DNA of 64,000 nucleotides from Talinum fruticosum (GCA_021018815.1 JAITYX010000004.1:12244001-12308000); one strand, 5' to 3'; counted from the stretch's first letter, positions 13,746 to 28,800 are shown. Notes: generated from the letters alone by a model not told the origin. Made by a program: numbers and translations.

Positions 13746-16700
13746 CAATCAAACCCGGAAAAATCGAACCAAATATTCAATTTGACTACCATCCATGGAC
13801 TCGATCAATACACTCTCTTACACACCCCGTGCACGGCAAAATGCTGAAATTTCTCGGAAAATTCAAGCATCGAACGCCTCGATGAAATCGACCAATTTGA
13901 TCAGTTCCACAGCAAGAAAATAGGTATCATTCAATGTGGGAAAGGGGAGGTGTGAAGAAATTAGGGCGAGAAGAACTCAAGATGGGGAAGAAAGTACGAA
14001 CTTCAACTAAAATGCGATGTTAGTAAGATTGCGGGAAAAATCGTATTTTGCAGATTCTTTCTTCAACGCGCGGACTGTTAGGTTTTGTCCTTGTCTTTCT
14101 CTATCAAGTGTAACTGAAAAATTGCACCAAAAAAAAGTGTAACTGAAAAGTTCAGTGGGCTTTGCATTTAGGCGAAATTTTTTAAAGATTATAAAAATAT
14201 TTATTGTGAACTTTTAAGTATAGACTTTAATTTTTTTGTTAAGAATTTTAACATGATCTTAAAACATGATGTTGGAGATTTTTCTTAGAAGATGAATGAT
14301 AACGTAAAATTTTAATTAATAAAACTTAAATATTATACTGAAAAAATATTTATAATCTACATAATATATACAACTCGTTCACAAACCAATATATCAAATA
14401 GTTGTATTCATAGTAAGGATAGTTAAGCATCTGCATCCATCATCCAAAATTTTGGCTTACATGTGGGGATCTACATCCTCCACATCATCTCACATTTAAT
14501 TTTTAGAACTCAATTCATCTCCTTTACGCTTTTGGATCATCGACTTGGATTATCAAATAAAATATTACCCATGAAGCTCGCAAATATACATATTTAATTA
14601 AATTTTTACTTAAATATGGAAACGTTGACAAAAATAAAATAAAAAAGAAAAAATGATGCAAGATGGAAACGAGGGTGAATTGAGTACACGAGCAACCATG
14701 TGCGCCGATCGACCTTGGGTTGAATGGAACATGCGTTGTGACAAGATGGACTAGATCACATAAATAAAATTGGATCACAAAATCTTACGTTGCAATTGCT
14801 AAGACATTGACATGATATATGCTTCCAAAACATTGACATGATATCAACACATACACTTGGAATAAATATTCTTTTTGTGGATGATAATAATTTTAACTCG
14901 ACTTAAATCTTACTTATTAGAATCTTAAATTTTTTTAAAAAAACCTTTTTGACCTATATTTTTAATAACAACTTTTAAAAATTATAGATGTTGATTAATT
15001 TCTCAAAATAAGGACATATACAAAAGTCATTTTGGTATCAAATTACAACAACTAATCATAAAATTGTAACAATGAAGCGAAAGTTTTTTTTTTTTTTTGG
15101 GGGGGTTGAAAAAGTACATTGTGTTAGGATATATGCATTTTTTTTTTACCTTTCCTCTTTGGCTCTTTCTAGGGGAAGATTTAACTCCTAAATGGGCTTT
15201 GATGAAGCTCATTAGTTAAAAAGTTGAATAGCTCAATAGTTACATTCAGCACTTGTATGACGATACTCACACTAACAAAAATGCCTTTAAGTAATTATAA
15301 CCCCCACCAAATAGTAAAAATTGAAACATCATCGAAAATAATTTATAATTATTAGAAATTTGAGTTTAAAATTTGGAATCTGTAATCCATTATTAAAATT
15401 TTAAGAATAGTCAATAAAATTTCTAATCTGAGTTCTTACGTAAAATATTGTAATTCACAAATATTTCACTAGGGATAAACTCTTATAGGGATCTACTAGT
15501 AAGGTAAAAATATATATAAAAAGGTAACTGCATCACTTTTTTATATGGGAATATTTGTGAGACAAATTTATTATTGTTAGATTATATCTAGTACTATAAA
15601 TATGTTATCTTTTTAAGTTTATATGACGACAACATGTTGTGAAGACTAGTATTTGAAATATATAATAATTTCTACAAGTTAAAACTATTAGTAACTTCTA
15701 TCAACTCAACTCGTCTAATAACAATTTTATAATAATAATTTTTTTTTCTTACGGAAAAAAATGTCAGGTATTAGTGAGTCTAATTAGCTTAATATCTATA
15801 AAATCCTAAATTCAAGCCCAAACTCAAATCTAAACCTAGTGTAAATGGAATCTGGAACTAGGGAAAAACATGAACTACACAGATCTTGCATTGAGCAAAA
15901 GCTTATAATTGAAATATGTTGAGCACCTCGGCTTTCCTCGTGGTTGGTACCAAAAAGTGATACATGTTTGGTGATAAAACCAACTTCTTAGAAGCTCTCG
16001 ATGTCACCTCAATATACTATAATTGATGGCAACATGTACTAGGTTCATTTACTATACCTATTTTATGGTATGGATTTTCTAAGTCCAAATTTAGTAGTCT
16101 ATTTGATACCAACTCCCATTGTATTGCCCTTTTGTAATGTGAAATCTGACTATCAATTATATGTGAGTTTTATATATAAATTCCTCTCGAATTCAAGCTG
16201 TATAAAATTATTCCTTAGTTAATATGTGTATTTTGAGCCTCGTACATATATAAAGAGACAATGATGACATTAACTACTGCCATTCTTACTTAATGCGTAT
16301 CATGTTAAGTAGGCTATGAGGATAATAATTGACAATGGAACTTGCAAAAAATACTTTAAGATGTCAATGTTTGAACTATTCAAACATTTTGTTTAAAATC
16401 AACTTCACCATTATATTAATTTTTGATAACACATTTTATACTCCCTAATATATATTTGATTTAAGGTTATAAGGGAATAATAAGGAAATATAAAATTCAT
16501 GATAAATTTTGAGTTCAAAAGACCAAGTTGCCTCTATATTTCATTGAAAATGAAGAAAATCAATGAAAAAGAAGAGAAAAAAAAAGGAATTAAGAAGGAT
16601 AGAATTAATAAATTAGTAATTAATATGTTATTGGGATTGTAAAGTAATAAATATTGTGAAACGAGAAAAGTTAGTTAAAGTGACATGTGTTCGAAATGAA

Positions 16701-17149
16701 GGGATAATTTCATAACTTAAAAAATATTGTTAAGTCGCATATTTGAACATTTTCCTACCTCAATGTAAATTGAGGCTTTATAAGGTACGTCCGAGTCCAT
16801 ATGAATCCAACAATATAATTATTCTTTTAATTTTTTTCTGTTTTGCGAGAATACATCCTTTTTGACATATTACCTAAAATTATAGGTCCTACGTTCACTA
16901 GTACAATTATAATAAAGATTTACTTATATAGGAGAATATGTATATACAAACAAAAGAAAAATAGTATCGTATTTATAAGCAGAAAATCGGACTGAGAATG
17001 ACGGATCAAATATATAAATATATACACTTTTCTATTAAAAATTATGATATATAAACACCAGTTTCTTTAATAAATTAGCTGATAAATGCAGGAGAAAAAC
17101 AATCCAGTTTGAAATGGTGGGGAGCCCATCCCACGAGATTGGCGAACAC
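13746..17149. other. divergent intergenic region between PX gene and PERK
   Basis: About 3.4 kb of AT-rich DNA between two divergently transcribed genes. The left 200 bases should hold the PX-gene leader and core promoter. Homopolymer runs occur near 15087 and 15138. No ORF with family signal and no RNA gene was seen. Confidence 0.5.
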
Positions 17150-17576
17150 ATATATAAAAAAATTAAAAATTCCGTTCAAGGGCTTCGAAATCCACGCGGG
17201 CTTGGCTTTCACTTTCTTTCTTTCTTTAATAATTTCCATTAAAAATGGCCGTCATGGAAATTCTTTTTTTTTTTGATGGAAGTCCTAGAAATTCACTCTT
17301 AGCTGAGTTGGCACCAACCCTATTGCTCAAAATACCCACCCAGTTGAAATAAAGCGAGTCAAAAGTCGTCAAACCCCCATAATTACGCTCTTTCACCCTC
17401 TTTACGACGTCGTTTTTATCTTCTGCTTCCCTCTACTTTTCTCTCTCTTCCCACTCAGACAGCTAAACCCAATTCCAGTGTGCTAAGAAAAGCAATAAAG
17501 AGAGATACTCCAACACTCCCTCTCTTTCTCTCTCTCCACATTTTCCTCTCTCTTCGACTTCGAGGGTTTTCCGGCA
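17150..17576 (+). promoter_or_regulatory. PERK core promoter and pyrimidine-rich leader
   Basis: A TATA-like box (TATATAAAAA) lies at 17151-17160. From about 17410 to the ATG at 17577 the sequence is strongly C/T-rich (ctctctctc runs), the Y-patch and leader composition typical of plant promoters. The transcription start is not determined; if the TATA is used, the leader would be close to 400 nt. Confidence 0.4.
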
Positions 17577-19010
17577 ATGGCCGCACTTCCGCCGATGACT
17601 ACGCCGCTGGTTCCGGCGGATAACGCCACCGTATCTCCGCCGTCGCCGCCGGCTTCGACCACCGCCGCATTACCACCGAGCGGCACTGCAGTTCCGGCGA
17701 CTCCGCCGCCTTCTTCGGGAATGTCGAAGGACGCAGTGACTGCTCTAGTGGTGGGGATTGTGCTGGGAGGGGTGATTGTTCTTGTTGCCGTGGGCGTTTT
17801 CGTCTTTTTCTACAAGAGGAGTAAGAGGAAGGAGGATCAGTCCTTGCTCCCGAAGCGTATGGCTCTATTCTACTTGTTTTGATCTCGTGTTTTTATCTGC
17901 GTGATGAGTTTAAATTAAATGCACTGTGTATATGTTTTTTTGTTTTTTTATATTTGAATTTTGATTGGTTTTTGTCCTTGAGGTCTTGTCGTTATTAATT
18001 TGTTCATTGAATGTTGGATAATTAATATGGTGCTTAGGTGCTAGATTAGCTCCTTTTTAAGCCTAAGTAAACCGGATTTTACCTGTTTTGGAAATTTTTA
18101 GCCCCGTTGATGTAGGAATCTAGAAGTCTCAAGGTAATATAATGGTGGGTATTAGCAGATTGGTTTTTGGATTGAATGCATTGGCCCCTTTTCTCTCTCT
18201 TCGTTCTCCTCTTCCCCCTCCCCAGTTTCCAGAGTGGGTGGGTATGGCGAAATTAATTTTTACAGAGAGAGAATGGCAAAAGGGGAGTGTAGAATTATTT
18301 TTTCACCGAATTTGAGGGATGCTATAAGTTGTGCTGTGGAAAAAGTTAGAGGGGATCCATTCCTGTTGAAGCTTAATGATCTTTTTCACATTCAATCTCG
18401 ACCTCGGAGCTTTTTTTTTTTTTTTTTGGTAACAATGACAGTGACAGTGACAACTACAGTGATGTAGTGTGCATTCCAGCCAGCTGGGGCGAGGAGGTCA
18501 AGTTATAGGGTTAAATCATACCCTTAATCTTGCACACAGAGGTCAATTTCTGGGGTTACTCATCTTCAAAATTTATACTTGTGATCATCTTTGGTAATAA
18601 GCGTAATGGTCAATGTGCAACCTTCAAGTTTCAACTAACACCCTAGAGTCCTTCGGGTCCCTTGGAGTTATGCAACATTCCAATGCTCTGTGCAAAGCAA
18701 ATGTAAACCCAACAATTTTATGGACAATGGAAATTGTGACATTAATAGTTTTTTCCTTGAATCAGAAGGTAATGACGTCTGGAATTAACAAGTCAGACAG
18801 TCACCCACATTTACCCATAGTACCAGCAGTTGAGGGCTTAAGGCTTGGTAGGCCAAAACTGAAAGATACTCAGTGACTAAGAATGGATAACTTCTCCCTT
18901 TTGATTGGAAAAAGAAAGCCACTTTTAGGAGATGCTTTGTCTTTGCAGCTCTTTCTGTGGATGGAAATGGAGTTCCTTCTGGGAAGCAGCCTGATTAATA
19001 TCTTTAAAAG

Positions 19011-19054
<44 letters not shown>

Positions 19055-20379
19055 ACACACACACATATTGGTATTTTAGATTGACAGTGGATCTTTTTCG
19101 TCTCCTTCCCTGTAAAAGTTACTAATTTGACAAAACTGCTCCCCCCCAAAGAAAAGGTAAGGTTAGCTTCTTTGATAATTTTACAAATTTCTCACCCTCA
19201 GCTTGTGTAAGTTGTTTTGTGGTTCTCTCCATGGCCCTGTTAATATTACCTTTCACTATTTGATGACATAAACTCACCAAATTGCTCGTTATCTTTGTTA
19301 GATAACTCTTTTGGTGGACAAGCTCAAAAATATCAGCAGAATGCGCCTCCACCAACACATAATATGGCTCATCAACAATCTAATTCTGATGCTCCACCTG
19401 GAATATCACCAAGCATCCAACCACCACCCCAAGTTTCCATTGCACCAATACCGCCTTCAGGAAGCAGCAGTTTGGGTTCGGACAAATCTCATCCACCGCA
19501 GCCTCCTGGCATTCCCATGCCCCTTCCAAACAGCACATTTACTTATGAAGAATTAGCATTGGCCACAGATAACTTTTCAAGCACCAATCTTCTTGGTCAA
19601 GGTGGTTTTGGTTATGTCCATAAAGGAGTCCTACCTAACGGAAAAGAGGTTGCAGTCAAACAATTGAAAAGTGGGAGTAATCAAGGGGAGCGTGAGTTTC
19701 AGGCAGAGGTTGACACTATCAGTCGTGTTCACCACCGACACCTTGTTTCTCTTGTCGGTCATTGTATCTCTGGAGAACAAAGGATGCTTGTCTATGAGTA
19801 TATCCCAAACAAGACCTTGGAGTTCCATTTACACGGTAAGCTCTTTCTACTGATGCCTTGTCAATATGCATACTGTAAAAAAATTTAATCTTTTACTCTG
19901 TTTATACATTTTTAGGCATCATAATGAGGGAATGTTATAGTTTGTTAGTATAGTCTGCCTAGGTTTCTACAATCACATGTCTTCAGGAAGAAAATGAGCT
20001 TGAGTGGTAAGTGTAGAAGTTTTTCATAGTTCCCATGAATAATTATGAGGGAGCTGACTAAAAGATCAACTTTTGGCTACAAGTAGAAAAATCTTCTGTT
20101 CAAAATGAAGGAAAGAGTTTCTAAAACTTTTAACTTTGGATTATAATGGACTAAATCAAAATGACCCCTCAGATTGTTTTGTGTCTCATATTTGTTGTGA
20201 AGTGACGGATGATGCATTTTCCATCAAGGGTCTGGTTAAACAGTCTTTGTAATTAATAAGTAGGCCTGCGTATATCTGACTCCCTTACCTGCTAGAGGCA
20301 GAAGTCTAACCTCAAGCGTTGAGGTAATGGGATATGATGGTATTGTAAAGTATTAGTGAGTGGATCCCCCCCGCCCCCA

Positions 20380-20410
<31 letters not shown>

Positions 20411-23400
20411 GAAGATTTTTAGGGACCTGTAAATACTCTCCCACAGTTCATATGTTTTTCTTTGAAGGAAGGCTCTATTCACAATGATCAGATTTGATTC
20501 TTGATCACCCTTTCATGTAGTGCCATCCAAAATGGGCAAAAATGACAGTAGTCCCTTGCCAAAAGTCCAAAAAAACACACAACCTTTAAATTCGCCTATT
20601 ATGAATAATTTGCAGTAAACTTGTTTCAACCTTGAGGTCCACCTCTGTAAGTGAGCTATGTGTAGCAATCTCATTTGCCAAAGGCATATTCTTTATCAGT
20701 TTATTAATTTTGTAGAGCTTTTGAGCATGTCTACCATTTGATTTAGTGTAAAACCAATATTCAATGGCTTGGTCGACAAGTGGCTTGCCCTCTTTCTGGT
20801 TGGTCAGTGGCCAGCTGTTATAATAAATAAGACGTGCCTTTCTTCTACCTCTTCTTTTTAGTTGAGCTGAAATTGGACAATTAAAAGAATGTATTATAAT
20901 AATAGGTGTTTGGGCTCTTGTCTGTTATTGATGAGAATGACAATTGAATAGAATGTGGTTCAGGTTGAGCCTACTGATGACTTCCTTAACAAAGCAGTAG
21001 CAGTTTAAAACCCAGGGGTACAATAAGATGAACTAAACATTTATATTACGTGGAACAATGGAATAGTGTGCCTTCTATTCCCCTTGTCATCCCTACTGTA
21101 GTGTCTATTTTGCTTGTTCCAGAGCCAATGGCTTCTAGTACTGCAGCTCAATTTTCCACCCTTTCTTAATCACTTTGTTACTTGGACTTGCAAAAGTGTC
21201 AGATTGATGTATATATTGAGGTGTTGGTCTGATTAATTTTCTGAAAACATTGTGTGTTTTTAGCTTGAAAGGTAGTATGGACAACCAAGTCTTCTGAACA
21301 TGTATTAGGGTGTGCTGTCTGACATGCGTGCTTAAAGTGAAATGTGGAGTCAATGACATAGCTCAATGATCCTTTCTTTTGGCTGCCCGCTTTCAAAGAA
21401 TATTTAGTTATGCTTCACCTTTTATTCTAAAATTTTGGGCCTTTTGAACACCTAAAAACACTGAACACTTACTTTATTTTGTAATGTTTTCTGTATATCA
21501 TTGACATTATCTGTTGGGATCACTGATAGGCGTAGGAGAAGGAAGACCACCAATGAGCTGGGCGACAAGGTTGAAAATTGCTTTGGGTGCCGCTAAAGGA
21601 TTAGCATACCTGCATGAAGACTGTGAGTGTTTCAATGGACCTTTGACTTTCCCCTCCTTCATTTCTGGTCTCTCACATTCTTTGAAAGGATCTTGAATAT
21701 TGCCTAGATATTGATATGCAGGTCAACCTAAAATCATTCATCGAGATATCAAAGCAGCTAATATCCTTCTTGATAATGATTTTGAAGCAAAGGTGAGGTC
21801 TTCGCCCAGCTTTGACACTTATTCTAAAACAACTGAATTCACATTAATTATTGTGGATACCTTGGTTGGTAGTGGTGGATCGTTATTTTAGTGTAATTCA
21901 CCACTAAATTGAGGGGATTTTTATGTGTAGTCATCTGAATGCATCAATCTCTCTCCAGGTTGCTGACTTTGGTCTTGCAAAGTTCTCTTTCGACACAGAC
22001 ACTCATGTATCCACCAGGGTTATGGGAACTTTTGGGTAAGATCAATATCTAATATTATATGACATACTATCTTAAAATCTTTGCCACTGTGTGCTTGTAT
22101 TCCTATGGAGCTAATGTTTTGAGGTGATATATAGCTACCTCGCACCAGAATATGCCTCAAGTGGAAAACTTACAGAGAAGTCAGATGTCTTTTCCTTCGG
22201 GGTTGTGCTTCTAGAGCTGATAACTGGTCGACGACCTGTTGATAAATCTCGGCCGTTCTTGGATGACAGCATGGTCGAATGGGTGAGGACTCAGAATTTT
22301 CTCTCCAATTTGAAACCATTTTGTAATTTATTTGCATGTACATGTACTGTCCATTCCAGACAGCCACTCTGTAAGGTTGCATACAACTTGACCTCCCCAG
22401 AGCACTAATGGCGGCAAACGCACTAGATGACTGATGGTGCTGTGAACTTATAGTATTTACCTTAGATGTGATTCAAGGACACCGTAAATGCGACTAGATT
22501 CAGTTAACTGTATCTGTTCTCTTAAGTCACTGTCTGTGTTGTGCTGTAGATTGGTCTAGGTAAGAGTCGGCGTTATGTTTGGAATAAACAGGTTTCTTGA
22601 GTTGTTCAGCCTATTTTCTCAATAATACATATGTAGTACAAAAATGGTTGGTAATTGGTCTGGATCTTAGCTGATTTTAGATCAAAATATTTTGGTATAG
22701 ATTTTGATTGAACAAGGTTTGGGAACAAGGTGCAGGGACCACGGTGCAGCCTGTAATATGGTTGTTTTTGGAGCCGCACAGCCAAAAAAAAAAAAATTAT
22801 CTACCAATGTATTTGACAGTGGATCGCAAGTTTCATAAGTTAAGGTATTTTTTTGTGGCTACCTGTTTGTCAAGGTATAGGAAGTGTAAGTATCAAAATG
22901 GCTTAAGCTTAGGATGGCTTACTATGCTATTAATCTCTTCCTTCAATTAGTCATCATTGAACTCAAGGCCTCCAAGTATTCACTTGGTGGCTGCAGGAAT
23001 ATAGACCTTCTATTGTGTTTGGTAATCAGTTGTGAACAGTGCATCTTGCAACTGATACCCTTTCTATGCATTGTTTCTCCTTTCTTGTATTCTTTTTTGG
23101 TGTGGGTTCATGTTAGACCATGAATTGGTCATGGGTTGCTGATCAATTTATTTCAATGTGAACCTACAGGCTAGGCCGTTACTCATGAAGGCTCTAGAAG
23201 GTGGAGGCTGCAATGATCTTGTTGATCCTAGATTGGTGGGGGACTATGATCAGTTTGAGATGGCTCAAATGGTTGCTTGTGCTGCTGTCTGTGTTCGTAG
23301 CTCCGCAAGGCGAAGGCCACTAATGAGCCAGGTAAATTTGCTGGGCTCAGAAATATATATGCTTCTAGGAACGATCATGTGTATGTGTTTTGAATGTGAG

Positions 23401-23851
23401 GATTATCTCAGAGAGATATAATTTTCTTGCTCATAATACTAATTACCAAAAGTCTCAAGAAATTAAAGAAAAAAAGGAAAAAGAGTGCAGAACTTTCTCG
23501 TTCTTCCACAAGTCACACTAACAAATATTGTTCTTCTTGCAGGTTGTGAGAGCTCTGGAAGGGAACTTGTCCGCCGAGGATCTGTTGAAAGAAATAGCAC
23601 CAGATAACAGAACATTCCATGGAAGTTCAGATTATGACTCGAGCGCTCAGTACAAGGAGGATTTGAAGAAATTCAGAAAGCTGGCCTTGGAAAGCCAAGA
23701 CCTAAGTACTGGTGAGTATAGTGTCTTCACCGGTGAACATGGTGTGCCCCCGTCTACCTCCAGTACAGAAAATCAACCGGATACCCAGGAGATTGAAACC
23801 GAGAAAACAAAAACCGGCACTTCAGATGTCCATGAAATTCCTGTTGAGTGA
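17577..23851 (+). CDS. PERK-type proline-rich receptor-like kinase
   Basis: Eight exons with consistent phases: 17577-17856, 19302-19835, 21530-21622, 21722-21792, 21959-22035, 22135-22282, 23170-23331, 23543-23851, giving 557 aa. Residues 1-49 are a short Pro/Ser/Thr/Ala-rich extracellular part; a single transmembrane helix spans about 53-79 ([17 protein letters not shown] core) followed by KRSKRK. A Pro/Gln/Asn-rich juxtamembrane segment leads to a Ser/Thr kinase from about residue 174: glycine loop GQGGFG, VAVK lysine, HRDIKAAN catalytic loop, DFG and APE are all present, so it should be an active RD kinase. The C-tail is Ser/Asp/Glu-rich. PERKs sit in the plasma membrane near the cell wall and are implicated in growth, wounding and ABA responses. 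Ectodomain length is at the short end for the family. Introns 2 (1.7 kb) and 1 (1.4 kb) are long and carry simple repeats. Confidence 0.93.
19014..19065. repeat. (CT)n/(CA)n compound microsatellite in PERK intron 1
   Basis: About 40 bases of uninterrupted CT dinucleotides run directly into AACACACACACA. It lies 240 bp upstream of the exon 2 acceptor and is likely length-polymorphic. Confidence 0.9.
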
Positions 23852-25866
23852 ATAGTCTAACCTTTTAACTTACTGTTAGTGTATGCTTCATTCTTTAGGG
23901 CCACGGCCACCTAATTCTTGTGCAATGTTTGGCTTCTTTTCTTTTTATTTTGGTTCCTTTTCTTTTTTGCCTTTTTCTTGGGGTGGGGGAGGGAAGGGGG
24001 GTGGGGAGTTGCTGTAGTGGTGTGAAACCTTTTTTTTTATAACTTATCAGAGCCCTAGATTTTGTTAAATATGGCAAAGGTCATTGTATATTATTGGGAT
24101 ACATGAGTTTGAGACTCTCAGTTATGGAATTCTTATTCTTTTTGCAAGTTGAGCACTTGGGTTCTCTTTCCCCTTTTCCTCTTCCTTTTTTTTTTTCTGC
24201 AAAAGAAGGTTTGCGGTTCTTCCAATAAAGAGGTGTAGTGGCATCTTTCGTTGTTTCTAAAGAAACGCTCAAAGCTTTATATATAGCATTGCATTTTTTT
24301 TTGGATCATTCCTCCATTTAGCTGGAGTCGGGCTACTATTGACCATCCACCATAGATTTTTTCATTTTACAATACTCGAAAGTAAAAAACCGCTTAAAAC
24401 AACCTATGTCAGTATCCACTATTGCAATTGCTCTGTAGCGGTTTTTTTGTTTCCGTTGGAAATGCTTCGCCGGCATCCTCTTCGTCCACAGCACCACCAG
24501 GCATCAGACAAGCTTTTATTGCTATGCTGCGTATAACATAGCAGGATAGCCTTTGTTCCGGGATATATACTGCATAATCACCCCTGGCAAGGAACACTGG
24601 TTACAAGCCTTGTTGGGAATCCTGGTCGAGTCAGGCATAGCCATATCCCTTGTATTTAGTTGTGTCCAAATTCTCTGACTTTTGTCATTAACAGGACCTT
24701 TTATATTAAGGGTCTATTTTTCTTTTAGTGAATAAATGTCATGTTTCCAACTCCTCCCCATTTCTTTAAATAAAATCCCACTCATTTCTAACTCTCTATT
24801 AAAGAACAGGTAACCTATTTTTAGAAAAAAATCTTACTTCCTACTCATTCGTACTCCTTTATACTCTTTCCTACCCTTCTTAGAAAAATACACTCTATCT
24901 CACTCTTTTTTGCTCCTTTTTATTTCCATACTCCAATTTACCACCATAATGAATAGACTCTAAGAATAGAATCACAAACATTTTTTTACCCTATAATGTA
25001 GTGATTTAATGGTTTTGACCTTGTGTTTTATATATTAATTTTTTTGAATGCTCTTACTTGAACAACACCTATATAGTAGTCCTAGGATACATATAAAACA
25101 TCATTTTTTTTGAAGTGTTGGCAGGAGAAAATAGAGGATTTTTAAGAAATTAAAAAATAGTAAAAAGGGAGCTTGTGTTTTTGGGACAACCTTATAAGAT
25201 AATCCTAAGATTATTGTTTACTCTTGTTGCATAAGTTGTTATATTATACTAGTAGCTTTCGGAGTTGAATTTTTTAGTAAGTTTGCTCACTTGTCGCTTT
25301 TATTGCTAATATATTTCGATAATCCCTCTTTATGTTTCCATCTCTTAAAAGTCTAACCCTTAAAATTTAAGCCAAAATGTCACTGAATCTCAACTCTTAC
25401 ATCAAAACCAATTGTTAAGACTTAAGTCTAGACCTAACTCCCATCTATATTAACCCCCAACAATTATAACATTATCCCATGCCCATATCAACTATATACA
25501 AAGACCAAAATGAAGGTCTTTCTACAACCACCCTCCCCATATAGCAGCATAAACATGTATTATTTGAAGCCTTTGTGCATTTTGTCAACAGCCCAATTAG
25601 ATGGGATCGTGACAGCAAGAAACAGGAAAAGCAATTTCGGAGTGCTTATCTTCCCAGTAAGTGAACTGCAGCCATTAATTTAGATATATTACCAGGATTA
25701 AGCTAGTCAATACTTGCTCTAACGAGACTAATTTTTTCTTTCTTTTTTTTTTTAATTTCACTACTCTGAGAAATAGTCTTCCACCCCCCTTCCTATTTCC
25801 TTCTCAACAACTCATTCATCATTAGAATCTCTAAGACGTCATTGAAATCGAGTCTTTCAATCTGTA
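23852..25866. other. intergenic region between PERK and the first DUF26 receptor
   Basis: AT-rich spacer of 2.0 kb between two genes on the same strand. The first 400 bases should contain the PERK 3' UTR; an AATAAA-type signal occurs near 24226. No gene or transposon signal was recognised. Confidence 0.5.
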
Positions 25867-28800
25867 ATGATAAGTTCCCCAGGAATAGCAGAAATGAAGC
25901 TATTGAACATGTTGAAAATCAATCTTGCATTGTTTCTTATGTGTTTGTTGTCTGAACAAGTGACCCCGACACCCACATTTTTTGACACAAACTGTCTGAC
26001 GAATGTGGGTAATTATACCCACAACAGCACATATCAGAACAACCTCAATCTTGCTCTCTCCAACCTCACGGCCCAATCAGCAATTAGCACCTTCTACAAC
26101 ATCACTACGGGTGATGATCAAGGCCTAGACAGAGTGTGCGCCCTTTTCTACTGCAGAGGTGACATTTCACCTCAAGAATGCCATGAGTGCATAAAGGAGG
26201 CAGCACCAATGGTCTTACAAAGATGCCCGAGCGAGAAGGAAGCCATTGTTTGGTACGAAGAGTGCACGTTGCGTTATGCAAACCGGTCGATATTTTCCTC
26301 AGAGGAAGAGCGTCCATGGGGGTACTATAACAGCTCAGGAAATGTGCCCCTAAGTGTCAATAAGTTCGAGCATATTTTATTTACAACTATGAATAGCCTA
26401 ATCAAACAGGCTGCTAATAACAATGCTAAAGGCTTTGCAGCAGGAGAAGCAAATCTGACGGCTTTTCAGAAGGTGTATTGCTTAGTGCAGTGCTCTCCTG
26501 ACATTCTTGGCAGTCCTTGTCAGACATGTCTCGAGGCAGCCATCAGAGACATGCCAATTTGTTGTGGGGTTGGGCATACTTGGACTATGATATACCAGCC
26601 CACCTGCCAGCTTAGATACGATCTTGCCCCCTTTTTCGACCTTGGAACTCTGTCTTATTCTCAGCCTACCGCCCCTTCTTCACCATTTCCATCTGGTAAC
26701 AAAACATATATTATAGTTTGCAAGTGGCTGTCAGATTTTCTTATATCGGGAAAATATGATGTCTCGTGCATGGGATAAGATAACACATTTAAATGTCGTA
26801 AATTGCAGGAAAACACAGACTGTCCTTGGTCATCATAGCATTGCTAGCTTCGGGGTTGGTTCTTATGTCTGGGGTTTCATTCTTTTTGTATCACAGGAAG
26901 GTGGAGGAAGGAAAAGGTAGTCTTACCAGAATTTATTGTGTCAATTTTATACCCCGTTCATGGATCGAAAATCCATTGTATTGTATGGATACGTCTTTAG
27001 CGTTGTTTGTTATTTTTGAACTTGTTTAGAAATGGCTGATGCATTATTTGGTCTATTGTTACTTAACATCGTTAAGAAAACACAATAACATTAGTTAGAC
27101 AATTTTGAGCTGGTTTGTTTTGAGATGTTCCCATTTGGGGTCCAGCCATATTGGATTGCCTTATTTGGGTCTACTCACCTTCTTTCTTTCTTTCTTTCTT
27201 TTTTTTTTTTTTGAAAAAAAAAAATCATGAGTTTTAGATGTTTATCTTGGCAGGATTTGGAGCTTCGGGTCTGAGGCTATTTACATATAGAGAGCTCAAC
27301 CAGGCAACAGATGGTTTCAGCAGTGCCAACTTTCTGGGACAAGGCGGGTTCGGTTATGTTTATAAAGGAGTCCTTCCGGATCAGAAAATTGTTGCCATTA
27401 AGCAGCTCAAGGAAGGAAGCCCTCAGGGTGAGCAAGAATTTCTTTCAGAAATAGAGATTATCAGCCATGTTCACCACCGGAATCTTGTCCATCTAATTGG
27501 CTACTGTGTCAGCGGGTCAAAGAGACTGCTTGTTTATGACTACGTGCCAAATAACTCCTTGGATACCCACATACACGGTAAGCTCTCCTTGTAATCCGTG
27601 TTATTGTTTATATATGTATCCATAAAAGGCATTAGGCAGGGTTATCTTGGATCTAGTCAAACTACGTTGATGTAATATTTGGGCTTCATGAAATTTGATA
27701 GTGTTTCTGATTTGTGAGGACAATCTTTGGGTCAGTTTACATTGGACTTGGTTTAGTAGGCTCAAGAACAATTTAGGTTGCCTTAATTGTTTGGAGTTGG
27801 AAGGGATCAACATGGGTTTTTGAATAATATCGTTTGGGTTAGTTTTGCCAGGTCTGAGCAGGGTTGCTAATGCTCAAGATTTATGTATTTCTGCCCACGA
27901 AATTCTCGAGTTTTGCTTGATAACAAGACATTTTGGTTGTTTGATAGTCTTAGCATAAATCATAAGTAATTGAAAAGCAATGGTGCAGGGTCTGATGCAT
28001 CCCTACATTGGTCCACTAGAATGAGAATTGCTGTAGGTGCAGCCAAAGGCTTGGCATACCTGCATGAAGACTGTGAGTTATCTCGAACAACAAAAGGCCT
28101 TGACTACAAATATCTATCAGGCTTCTTCTTTTTTTCTTTTTTCTTTTTTTCATTTTGAGTTTCAGAACTTAATCTAGAAATTCTGAAACTTCCCAGGTGA
28201 CCCTAGAATCATTCACCGGGATATCAAGTCATCTAATATTCTCCTTGACTCAAAATTTGAGGCTAAGGTATTATATTATCTCACCTTCTCAGAGATTTCA
28301 AGTTTTTCACTCTTGTATAGCTTGAACTGAAAATTTTCACTTTGGTGAATATTAACTCATCTCAGGTTGCAGATTTTGGACTTGCCAAGTTTTTTACTGA
28401 CAGCAACACTCATATTACAACTGATGTAAAGGGAACTCCCGGGTGAGACCCCTAAGTGTGTTTGTTTATCAGTACAACACTTGAGTTTTGGTGTTTGTCA
28501 GAAGATTTTTCTAAAATTATTCTTTGATTTTCTTTAGCTATCTAGCTCCTGAGTACCATTCAAGCGGGAAGCTCACTGAGAAATCGGATGTCTTTTCTTT
28601 CGGGATTGTGCTTCTGGAATTGATCACTGGACGAAAACCTGCCCACTTGCTTGAATGGGTAACATCTCCCTTTTCTTATTTGAGAGCATCTGTTCATTAG
28701 CTTTCAGGTCATGACGGGTTCATTCCTTGAGCTATTCATTACAGGCGAGGCCATTCCTTGATCGAGCTTTGAGAGACTCCAATTTGGATGCCCTTATTGA

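Noticed and set aside
18870..19149. Arg/Glu and Ser/Leu repeat ORFs around 19.0 kb
   Set aside because: They are translations of the (CT)n microsatellite in PERK intron 1.
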